From contig CAYTWB010000012.1 in NCBI GenBank assembly GCA_964441945.1, positions 1 through 64,000 of the forward strand: a stretch of 64,000 bases of DNA. Reading direction: 5' to 3'. Positions 27,201-34,053 of the stretch are shown here, in pieces. The DNA is from JADGQM01 sp964441945. Its GTDB lineage: Bacteria; Desulfobacterota; Syntrophobacteria; Syntrophobacterales; Syntrophobacteraceae. Under the pieces are notes generated by a model that was not told the DNA's origin, ran no database searches, and worked only from the letters and a program-made list of their open reading frames with translations. Position numbers and translations under genes: made by a program. The stretch's first letter is position 1; every line of letters begins with the position of its first letter.

Positions 27201-28367
27201 CACCTCAAGGGTAGGCGGATTGCTCGGGCGCAGGCGCCTGTAGATCTCGATGAGTGCGTCCTCCCGCGTATTCACCTTGTCCATGAGCAGTGTATTTCGA
27301 AAAGAGGGGCTTATATCGTGCCCTTCAAGATGCAGCAGTTCCAGATCTAGTACCTGACGAGCCAGAAAGTCGGCCAGCATCTTCTCGCTGATGGTGTCGT
27401 TGCACTCTGCAACGATTTCGCCCGTGCTGTAATCCACGACATCCTGCGCAAGAACTCGCCCGACCAGATCACCGGTTTTCACAGGCAACCTGCGGATTCC
27501 GAGTTCCTGCAGACGCTTGAGCGTCTGTTTGCCCAGTTTTCGATTCTTCTTGATTACGACTTCTCCCGTACCGGGATTGACGATATCCTCCGTGGCACGG
27601 CTGCCAATAAGAATATCCGCGTTCAATTCCTTTTCTGATAAGGTTTCATTGCCGATGATGATTTTTTCACTCGGATAGAAATAGTTCAAAAGCTCTTCAG
27701 TACTGTATCCAAGCGCCTTCAGAAGCACGGTTACCGGGAACTTGCGACGCCGGTCAATACGGTTGTAAAGAATATCCTTTGGATCGAATTCAAGGTCAAG
27801 CCAGGAACCGCGAAGAGGGATTATTCTGGCCGAGTATAGGACCTTTCCGCTGGAATGCGTCTTCCCCCGATCGTGATCGAAGAAGATACCGGGGGAGCGG
27901 TGCAACTGGCTCACGACGACCCGCTCGGTGCCATTGACAATAAAGGTCCCATTGTCTGTCATGAGCGGCAATGTTCCGAAATAGATCTCCTGCTCTTTGA
28001 TATCACGAATGGAGCGGGTGCCGGCTTCTTTGTCGACATCATACACGACCAGACGGACGACAATCTTCAGGGGCGCCTCATAGGTCATGCCTCTTGCCAG
28101 GCATTCTTCGACATCGTATTTGACTTCACCAAAACTGTATTGAACGAACTCCAGGGAAGCCGTACCACTGAAATCGTCTATGGGGAACACGCTCTTGAAA
28201 ACCTCGTGAAGCCCGTGATCACTCCGTGCTTCCGGAGGGACATCCCGCTGCAGAAACTGCTCGTAGCTTTCCTTCTGCATCTGAATCAGGTTGGGAATGT
28301 CAACAATCTTTTGAATCTTCCCAAAACTTTTCCTTAGCCGATATTCGTGAGTTAGGGCCGTTGGCAT
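24255..28367 (-). CDS. rpoB: RNA polymerase beta subunit
   Basis: The 1,370-residue beta subunit. The rifampicin-binding cluster reads [20 protein letters not shown] then RLSALGPGG, with the Asp, His and Ser resistance positions all wild type. The C-terminal part has [15 protein letters not shown] and the clamp-proximal [21 protein letters not shown], cut at its ends. Length is typical for Proteobacteria. It lies 173 bases after rplL, and a strong hairpin in that gap probably adjusts rpoBC expression relative to the ribosomal genes. Confidence 0.98.
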   Translation of the reverse strand: [1370 protein letters not shown]

Positions 28368-28477
28368 TTTGACTCCTGCAACTTAATAACTGCTGAGCAA
28401 AGAGTGAACGGTTCGACTTCCTGCATCCAATCCCGAATCCACACACTCCCGACATTATTAAGGTGCTGAAAAATTGA

Positions 28478-28519
28478 AATCGGAAACCGGCAGGAGAACG
28501 ACTCCCGCCGGTTTCCGAT
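28478..28519 (-). promoter_or_regulatory. rplL-rpoB intergenic hairpin (attenuator or RNA processing site)
   Basis: An 18-bp stem with one G-U pair (arms 28478-28495 and 28502-28519) and a loop of five or six bases, 21 bases after the rplL stop. The T-rich tract after it on the minus strand is broken (TTCAATTTTTC), so termination would be partial. In E. coli this gap holds both an attenuator and an RNase III site; which applies here is not visible. Confidence 0.8.
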
Positions 28520-28540
28520 GCACAGACAGGAAATAGCAGC

Positions 28541-28927
28541 TTATTTGATTTCGACGGTGGCACCTGCCTCAGTCAGTTGTTTGGCAATCGCCTCAGCTTC
28601 CGGTTTCGGAATTCCTTCCTTGACCACACCCGGGAGCTTTTCCACCAGGTCCTTTGCTTCCTTGAGACCCAGGCTGGTTATCACCCGTACCTCTTTGATG
28701 ACATTGATCTTCTTGTCTCCCACCCCGGTAATCACTACTGAAAACTCGGTTTGTTCCTCCACTGGAGCAGCCTCAGCCGCAGCCGCTCCCGGCATGGCAG
28801 CAAAAGCCATCGGGGCAGCAGCGCTCACTCCGAAACGCTCTTCCAGTTCCTTCACAAAACCGCTCAACTCCAGGACCGTCATGTTTTCAATAAACGTGAT
28901 GACATCCTCTTTACTGATGTTGGACAT
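28541..28927 (-). CDS. rplL: 50S ribosomal protein L7/L12
   Basis: The stalk protein that recruits translation GTPases. The 128-residue protein has an N-terminal dimerisation domain (VITFIENMTVLELSGFVKEL), an Ala/Pro-rich hinge around residues 40-55 and the C-terminal domain with EVRVITSLGLKEAKDLVE and the final GATVEIK. It follows rplJ by 21 bases and is probably translated with it in a fixed ratio. Confidence 0.98.
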   Translation of the reverse strand: MSNISKEDVITFIENMTVLELSGFVKELEERFGVSAAAPMAFAAMPGAAAAEAAPVEEQTEFSVVITGVGDKKINVIKEVRVITSLGLKEAKDLVEKLPGVVKEGIPKPEAEAIAKQLTEAGATVEIK

Positions 28928-28948
28928 TTCTTGCTTCCTCCCTCGGAA

Positions 28949-29470
28949 CTATGCCTGTTCCTTTTGATTCTGAATTGCCGCCAGCACACCAACAAATGAC
29001 CTTGTTACACCGCTTAGAACCGTAACCAGACCGGTAGGCACTGCTTTGAAGGTCCCAAGAAGTTTGCCAAGAAGCTCTTCTTTCGTCGGCAAATCCGCCA
29101 GGGTGGCCACTTCGTCGACACTCAGGAGAGATTTCCCCAGCGCTCCGGCTTTGACCTTCAGCTTTTCATTCGCTTTGCTGAACTTCTTGATGATCTTTGC
29201 CGGGACTGACGGGTCTCCATAACTGATGGCAACCGCACAAGTACCCGCTAAAATGGGCTGCAAAACAGCGGCACTGGTATCCTGGCTTGCCAGACGCATG
29301 AGCGTGTTCTTGATCACACAGTAATCGACTTGCTCTGCCGCCAAGGCGTTGCGCAGGTCGGTGATCTCTGCGACTGTCAACCCTTTGAAATCGGTGAGAA
29401 CAGTCGCCGTAGCCCGCTGCAGCTTTTGGTGCAGATCAGCAACCACTTGCTCCTTTTTGGCTCTTTCCAA
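28949..29470 (-). CDS. rplJ: 50S ribosomal protein L10
   Basis: L10 anchors the L7/L12 stalk and represses its own operon. The 173-residue protein has KGLTVAEITDLRNALA with VDYCVIKNTLMRLA in the N-terminal rRNA-binding domain and a long C-terminal helix for L12 dimers. The start is TTG at 29470: GGGAGG lies a little over ten bases upstream and no in-frame ATG is nearby. A weak start suits a gene controlled by its leader RNA. Confidence 0.96.
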   Translation of the reverse strand: MERAKKEQVVADLHQKLQRATATVLTDFKGLTVAEITDLRNALAAEQVDYCVIKNTLMRLASQDTSAAVLQPILAGTCAVAISYGDPSVPAKIIKKFSKANEKLKVKAGALGKSLLSVDEVATLADLPTKEELLGKLLGTFKAVPTGLVTVLSGVTRSFVGVLAAIQNQKEQA

Positions 29471-29539
29471 AGTCTTTCTACCCTCCCTTCTTCTGCCGGT
29501 GCGCTTTCGACTCTATTCTGTTGCTCTACCAGAGGGTGG

Positions 29540-29700
29540 GAGCACCAGAGGATGGATCACTCGAGGCCGCGAGCCTGATTGGGTTCCTTCACCCATCTCG
29601 GTAGGTTCCCCTGAATCGAAAGGGGGTTTAAACACCATTCACATGTACCTACGGTCTCAGACAGCTGAAAGCACCAAACGGCAGTCTCTGCATTAGCTCC
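29540..29700 (-). promoter_or_regulatory. Ribosomal protein L10 leader
   Basis: The 252-base rplA-rplJ gap is conserved-looking RNA rather than coding. On the minus strand it contains GCAGAGACTGCCG, a TTTAAACCCCC region pairing with GGGGAACC, and CCTACCGAGATGGG, resembling the L10(L12)4-binding leader of many bacteria. Boundaries are approximate. It would allow L10-L12 to repress rplJ-rplL. Confidence 0.6.
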
Positions 29701-29704
29701 AATA

Positions 29705-29724
29705 GATTCCCTTCTGAGGGAATC
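29705..29724 (-). other. Hairpin at the rplA stop codon
   Basis: A perfect seven-base inverted repeat (GATTCCC / GGGAATC) with a six-base loop that begins within the rplA stop codon. No T tract follows, so it is more likely a processing or mRNA-stability element than a terminator. Confidence 0.5.
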
Positions 29725-30427
29725 AGGACATGATCGATTTCACGGCCAGCGGATCGATCTGAATCCCAGGCCCCATCGTCGTTGAAATGGCAATGCCACG
29801 CAAATAGGTTCCTTTGGCTGCAGATGGTTTTAGCCGAATGATTGTGTCCAGGAAAGCGGTGATGTTTTGAATCAGCTTCTCCAGGCCGAACGACACCTTG
29901 CCCATGGGTGCATGAACGATACCGGTCTTCTCGACTCTGAAATCGACCTTGCCGGCCTTGATTTCCTTCACCGCTTTGTGAAGGTCAAAGGTGACCGTTC
30001 CGATCTTTGCGTTGGGCATCAGGCCGCGAGGTCCAAGGACTTTGCCGATCTTGCCAACCGCTCCCATCATATCAGGCGTGGCCACTGTCTTATCAAAGTC
30101 AAGCCAACCTTCCTTGATCTTCTCAACGAGTTCATCGCCGCCGGCATAGTCGGCCCCGGCATCAAGGGCCTCCTTTACCTTTTCCCCTTTGGCAAAAACC
30201 AGTACCCTGACGGTTTTGCCCAGACCGTTGGGCAAAACGACTGTACCACGCACCATTTGATCGGCATGGCGTGGGTCGACTCCCAGCCGCACCGCAATAT
30301 CCAGGCTTTCGTCAAACCTGGAAAAGGTACATTCTGTCGCCAGTTGGACGGCTTCATGAAAGGTGTAACGCCTGCCAGAATCCACCTTGGCATGCGCAGC
30401 ACGATATTTTTTCCCGTGTTTCGCCAT
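29723..30427 (-). CDS. rplA: 50S ribosomal protein L1
   Basis: L1 forms the mobile stalk that moves deacylated tRNA and represses the rplK-rplA mRNA. The start is ATG 30427 (MAKHGKKYRAA), with GGAG eight bases upstream; a TTG two codons earlier is in frame. The 234-residue protein has DIAVRLGVDPRHADQMVRG, PNGLGKTVRVLVFAKG and GPRGLMPNAKIGTV. Normal length; follows rplK by 50 bases. Confidence 0.97.
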   Translation of the reverse strand: MAKHGKKYRAAHAKVDSGRRYTFHEAVQLATECTFSRFDESLDIAVRLGVDPRHADQMVRGTVVLPNGLGKTVRVLVFAKGEKVKEALDAGADYAGGDELVEKIKEGWLDFDKTVATPDMMGAVGKIGKVLGPRGLMPNAKIGTVTFDLHKAVKEIKAGKVDFRVEKTGIVHAPMGKVSFGLEKLIQNITAFLDTIIRLKPSAAKGTYLRGIAISTTMGPGIQIDPLAVKSIMS

Positions 30428-30477
30428 CTTCAACTCTCCAAAAACTTAGCGGTCAATACGCCCGCAATAACGTTTCC

Positions 30478-30900
30478 CTATTCCACTTCAATTCCCATAC
30501 TTCGGGCAGTCCCCTCGATGGTCACCATCGCCGCCTGCAAGTCCCGAGCGTTGAGATCCGGCATTTTCAGTCTGGCGATCTCCTCAACTTGAGCCCTGGA
30601 AATCTTTGCTACCTTAGCGCGGTTTGGTTCACTGGACCCCTTGGCGATCTGTGCTGCTTTTTTGAGGAGAATAGCAGCCGGCGGAGTCTTTGTGATGAAC
30701 GTAAAGCTGCGGTCGGCATATACAGTAATGACCACTGGGATGATCATGCCCTCCTGCCCCTGGGTCCGTGCATTGAATGTCTTGCAGAATTCCATGATGT
30801 TCACACCGTGTTGGCCTAAGGCGGGGCCAATTGGAGGAGAGGGATTCGCCTGACCGGCGGGAACCTGCAATTTGATGTTTGTTACAACCTTTTTTGCCAT
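30478..30900 (-). CDS. rplK: 50S ribosomal protein L11
   Basis: L11 belongs to the GTPase-associated centre and is needed for RelA activation. The 140-residue protein has LQVPAGQANPSPPIGPALGQ, the thiostrepton-binding proline region, and the C-terminal KMPDLNARDLQAAMVTIEGT. Start and length are typical. It follows nusG by 41 bases. Confidence 0.98.
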   Translation of the reverse strand: MAKKVVTNIKLQVPAGQANPSPPIGPALGQHGVNIMEFCKTFNARTQGQEGMIIPVVITVYADRSFTFITKTPPAAILLKKAAQIAKGSSEPNRAKVAKISRAQVEEIARLKMPDLNARDLQAAMVTIEGTARSMGIEVE

Positions 30901-30941
30901 CCTGTATTTGACTCCTGATCTGTACCTGCTCGCTTCCGATC

Positions 30942-31472
30942 CTAGTGACGATTCACCTGGACGAAATCAAGTTCTACCGGTGTTGATCGTCCAAAAATAC
31001 TGACGAGAACCCGCACTTTTCCTTTTTCCGCCATCACCTCGTCCACGGTCCCGTTGAAATTTGCAAAAGGACCATCGATGACGCGCACCTCATCACCTTT
31101 CTCAAAACGATACTTCGGGCGGGGTTTCTGAGCGCCTTCCTGCATCTGGAGAATGATGCCCTCAGCTTCTTCGTCGGAGAGCGAAATGGGGCGCTCCTGA
31201 CTCCCTATAAAACCGGTGACCTTGGGAGTGTGACGAACCAGGTGCCACGTCTCATCGTTCAATTCCATGTGTACCAGAATGTACCCCGGGTAAAATTTGC
31301 GGGATGAAGCTTTACGCTGTCCCTTCACGAGCTCGATCACCTTCTCTGTGGGTACGAGAATCTGACCGAACAGAGCTTCTTTCCCCTCACTCTTGATACG
31401 CTCCTCCAGGGCCGATTTGACCTTATGCTCAAAACCCGAATATGTATGAACGATGTACCACTTTTTCGGCAC
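30942..31472 (-). CDS. nusG: Transcription termination/antitermination factor NusG
   Basis: NusG binds RNA polymerase and couples it to Rho or to the ribosome through S10. The 176-residue protein begins PKKWYIVHTYSGFEHKVK after the initiator and has RKFYPGYILVHMELND in the NGN domain and a C-terminal KOW domain (FEKGDEVRVIDGPFANFNG). The start codon is GTG at 31472, seven bases after GGAG. Its partners Rho and S10 are both encoded in this window. Confidence 0.98.
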   Translation of the reverse strand: MPKKWYIVHTYSGFEHKVKSALEERIKSEGKEALFGQILVPTEKVIELVKGQRKASSRKFYPGYILVHMELNDETWHLVRHTPKVTGFIGSQERPISLSDEEAEGIILQMQEGAQKPRPKYRFEKGDEVRVIDGPFANFNGTVDEVMAEKGKVRVLVSIFGRSTPVELDFVQVNRH

Positions 31473-31540
31473 GAAATTACTCCGCTGAAACTGGTGTTCA
31501 AACCGAACGCCGCATCCTTCTCAAGCGAATTGAACGCCCT

Positions 31541-31894
31541 CTATCCGACAAATAGCCGTATCAAGCGGCTCAGAATTGCATCCACAACCCCGAGGAATAT
31601 CCCACAGATGATTACGATCACCAAAACCACTGATGTCGATCCGATGGTCTCCTTCCTCGACGGCCAGACCACCCTGCGCAATTCATAAACCACCTCACGA
31701 AGATACTGGCGTGCACGCTCCCACCAGGGTATTGCAGGTTCATCCGTTTTCTTCGGTGTTTTCTTGACCGGCTCCGCTCTTTTCACTTTCGCCGGCTTTT
31801 GAATCGCCCTTTTAGAGGATTCGCCCTTTTGTACTCTGCCCGAGAGCTCGCTACCCTCATCATTCTTCTTCTGAAACAGCCGCTGTAGGTTCAT
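31541..31894 (-). CDS. secE: Preprotein translocase subunit SecE
   Basis: SecE clamps SecY in the translocon. The C-terminal half is the conserved core: an amphipathic helix (ARQYLREVVYELRRVVWPSRKE, cut here) followed by one membrane helix with VVLVIVIICGIFLG. The N-terminal 60 residues are a Lys/Pro-rich extension without homology, so the 117-residue protein has one membrane span like most non-enterobacterial SecE. Located directly before nusG as usual. Confidence 0.94.
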   Translation of the reverse strand: MNLQRLFQKKNDEGSELSGRVQKGESSKRAIQKPAKVKRAEPVKKTPKKTDEPAIPWWERARQYLREVVYELRRVVWPSRKETIGSTSVVLVIVIICGIFLGVVDAILSRLIRLFVG

Positions 31895-31918
31895 CTATTC
31901 CATCTGCTTCTTGTCGGT

Positions 31919-32029
31919 TCAGGTTTGATGCAAGGGAAGAAAGCCATCCTTTTTCGGTTTTTCAAAGACTTGGACCATCGAAGGGTTTAGCTCCCGGAGT
32001 CCCTGCGTCACGTTCCGAACCGGGGTCAC
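31919..32029 (-). CDS. Possible 36-residue ORF between rpmG and secE
   Basis: A short frame starting with GTG overlapping the rpmG stop (GTGA) and ending 24 bases before secE. Its translation has protein-like composition (ELNPSMVQVFEKPKKDG). There is no separate ribosome binding site, so it would depend on coupling to rpmG. In many bacteria this gap holds tRNA-Trp, which is not here. Coding status is uncertain; it may be a chance frame. Confidence 0.2.
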   Translation of the reverse strand: MTPVRNVTQGLRELNPSMVQVFEKPKKDGFLPLHQT

Positions 32030-32175
32030 TTCGTCTCTTTGTGCTCGGTATGAGCATCACAGAATCTACAATATTTGCGAAAAGATAGCTTTTCAGGCGT
32101 GGTTCGTTTGTTTTTTGTCGTAGTGTAATTCCGCCTTTTGCATTCCGAGCACGCCAGGGTTACGAGAACTCGCAT
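32026..32175 (-). CDS. rpmG: 50S ribosomal protein L33, zinc-binding form
   Basis: A 49-residue protein in the gap between tuf and secE: MRVLVTLACSECKRRNYTTTK near the start, then YCRFC. Cysteines 9, 12, 36 and 39 form the zinc site, so it is the Cys-containing paralogue. The order tuf-rpmG-secE-nusG is common in bacteria. It follows tuf by 30 bases. Confidence 0.95.
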   Translation of the reverse strand: MRVLVTLACSECKRRNYTTTKNKRTTPEKLSFRKYCRFCDAHTEHKETK

Positions 32176-32202
32176 GATCCCTTATCCTGTCCTTTGATTT
32201 TG

Positions 32203-33412
32203 CCGCTAAGCAATGATTTCCGTGATGACACCGGCCCCGACGGTACGTCCCCCCTCGCGAATGGCAAACCGGAGCTCTTTCTCAAGCGCCACCGGGGTGA
32301 TCAGCTGAACCTCTGTGCTGATGTTGTCTCCGGGCATCACCATCTCAACCCCTTCCGGCAACGTCATCACACCCGTAACATCCGTCGTCCGAAAGTAAAA
32401 CTGCGGCCGATATCCCGGAAAAAACGGCGTGTGCCGCCCACCTTCCTCTTTCTTCAATACATACACTTCCGCTTTGAATTTCGTGTGCGGCGTGATGGAG
32501 CCCGGCCTGGCCACAACCTGACCCCGCTCTACATCATCTCGCTTCGTCCCACGCAACAGCACCCCTACATTGTCCCCCGCAATCCCTTGATCCAATGTCT
32601 TGCGGAACATCTCCACGCCCGTACATACCGTCTTGAATGTGGGCTTGAAACCAACAATCTCCACTTCCTCACTTACCTTGATCACTCCACGCTCTACCCG
32701 ACCCGTTACCACCGTCCCACGTCCGCTTATCGAAAAAACATCCTCTATCGGCATCAGAAAAGGCTTGTCAATGTCCCGAACCGGGTCCGGTACGTACTCA
32801 TCTATCGCACTCATCAACTCATATACGCATTGCGCTTCGCCGCTGTCCGGATTGTCCGTCTCCAATGCCTTCAGCGCCGACCCCTTGATGATCGGAATAT
32901 CATCGCCCGGAAACCCATACTTCGTCAGCAACTCCCGCAACTCCAACTCCACCAGCTCGATCAGCTCCGGATCATCGACCATGTCCACTTTGTTCAAAAA
33001 TACTACTATGTACGGGACCCCCACCTGCCGAGCCAGAAGAATATGCTCCCGCGTCTGCGGCATCGGACCATCATCGGCCGCCACCACCAGTATGGCCCCA
33101 TCCATCTGAGCGGCCCCCGTGATCATGTTCTTGATGTAATCGGCATGCCCGGGACAGTCCACATGAGCATAATGACGACGATCGGTCTCATACTCCACAT
33201 GAGCCGTGGCGATCGTGATCCCCCTCTCTCGCTCCTCAGGGGCCTTGTCTATCTGATCAAAAGGCACAAACTGCGCCTTCCCACGCTTCGCCAACTGCTT
33301 CGTAATGGCTGCCGTAAGCGTCGTCTTCCCATGATCTATGTGACCTATCGTCCCCACATTCACATGCGGCTTCGTCCGCTCAAACTTCTTCTTCGCCATC
33401 GTTCTTCCTCCT
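32203..33412. repeat. 1,210-bp exact tuf duplication, copy 2
   Basis: Direct repeat of 17768-18977, same orientation, about 14.4 kb apart. Recombination between the copies would delete rpoBC, so it is maintained as a converting pair rather than lost. Confidence 0.9.
32206..33399 (-). CDS. tuf: Elongation factor Tu, copy beside the tRNA genes
   Basis: A second 397-residue EF-Tu, identical to that at 17771-18964, including GHIDHGKT, DCPGH and NKVD. It lies downstream of tRNA-Tyr and tRNA-Thr and upstream of rpmG-secE, the classic tufB location. The ribosome binding site AGGAGG is seven bases before the ATG. A weak promoter-like pair (TTGGTA-16-TATAGC) lies in the tRNA-Thr to tuf gap, but cotranscription with the tRNAs is more likely. 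Confidence 0.99.
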   Translation of the reverse strand: MAKKKFERTKPHVNVGTIGHIDHGKTTLTAAITKQLAKRGKAQFVPFDQIDKAPEERERGITIATAHVEYETDRRHYAHVDCPGHADYIKNMITGAAQMDGAILVVAADDGPMPQTREHILLARQVGVPYIVVFLNKVDMVDDPELIELVELELRELLTKYGFPGDDIPIIKGSALKALETDNPDSGEAQCVYELMSAIDEYVPDPVRDIDKPFLMPIEDVFSISGRGTVVTGRVERGVIKVSEEVEIVGFKPTFKTVCTGVEMFRKTLDQGIAGDNVGVLLRGTKRDDVERGQVVARPGSITPHTKFKAEVYVLKKEEGGRHTPFFPGYRPQFYFRTTDVTGVMTLPEGVEMVMPGDNISTEVQLITPVALEKELRFAIREGGRTVGAGVITEIIA

Positions 33413-33543
33413 AAAGAAATGTCCTAATTTTTCGCTATATGATCTATCCCCCAAATACCAATTTCCCCAGACATCATAAAAGAGGGGCCGATCCAAAGGA
33501 AGCATCTCAGCCGAATCTGCCTTCTCGAATAGATTTGGGTAAA

Positions 33544-33620
33544 TGGAGCCCACGACCGGGATCGAACCGGTGAACCTCTTCCTTACCAAGGAAGTGCTCT
33601 ACCTACTGAGCTACGTGGGC
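33544..33620 (-). tRNA. tRNA-Thr (GGT)
   Basis: Full cloverleaf on the minus strand: acceptor GCCCACG/CGTGGGC, D arm GCTC..GAGC, anticodon stem CTTCC/GGAAG around loop TTGGTAA (anticodon GGT), T arm ACCGG-TTCGATC-CCGGT. The CCA end is encoded (33544-33546). Confidence 0.96.
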
Positions 33621-33807
33621 TGATGAGAAAGCTGCCAGTATTGCAAGGAAAGGTCCATTGTATGATGTGGGAACCCTGATATGGAGGTCGAATAGCCTCA
33701 GTGCTCGTCTGTCCGCACTCTCAGATCTTCCAGAACAACCCGTATGTAGTTCCAACGACAATGACCTCTTACGTTTGATGCCACCATCTCCTACCTGGAA
33801 TGACCGG

Positions 33808-33892
<85 letters not shown>

Positions 33893-33948
33893 ACAATTGA
33901 TGACGACCGTCACCGCCAGCTCATGGCTTCACCATGTGCAAGCGTGAT

Positions 33949-33977
33949 TGTTTAGCATACAAGAAAATAAAAGGCAA
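33949..33977 (-). promoter_or_regulatory. Candidate promoter for the tRNA-Tyr/Thr-tuf block
   Basis: On the minus strand TTGCCT, 17 bases, then TAAACA preceded by TGC (extended -10), about 55 bases upstream of tRNA-Tyr. It is the only promoter-like pair between the DUF3786-type gene and the tRNAs. Confidence 0.5.
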
Positions 33978-34053
33978 TAGCTTCGTGAAGAAAATTCAAA
34001 ACGGCCCCCTGTTTCCCTCCACGCGCCCCAAACAGCGGCTCAACCGCGCTATG

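Noticed and set aside
31895..32025. tRNA-Trp in the rpmG-secE gap, and tRNA-Gly in the tRNA-Tyr/Thr gap
   Set aside because: I looked for acceptor and T-loop patterns in both gaps and found none.
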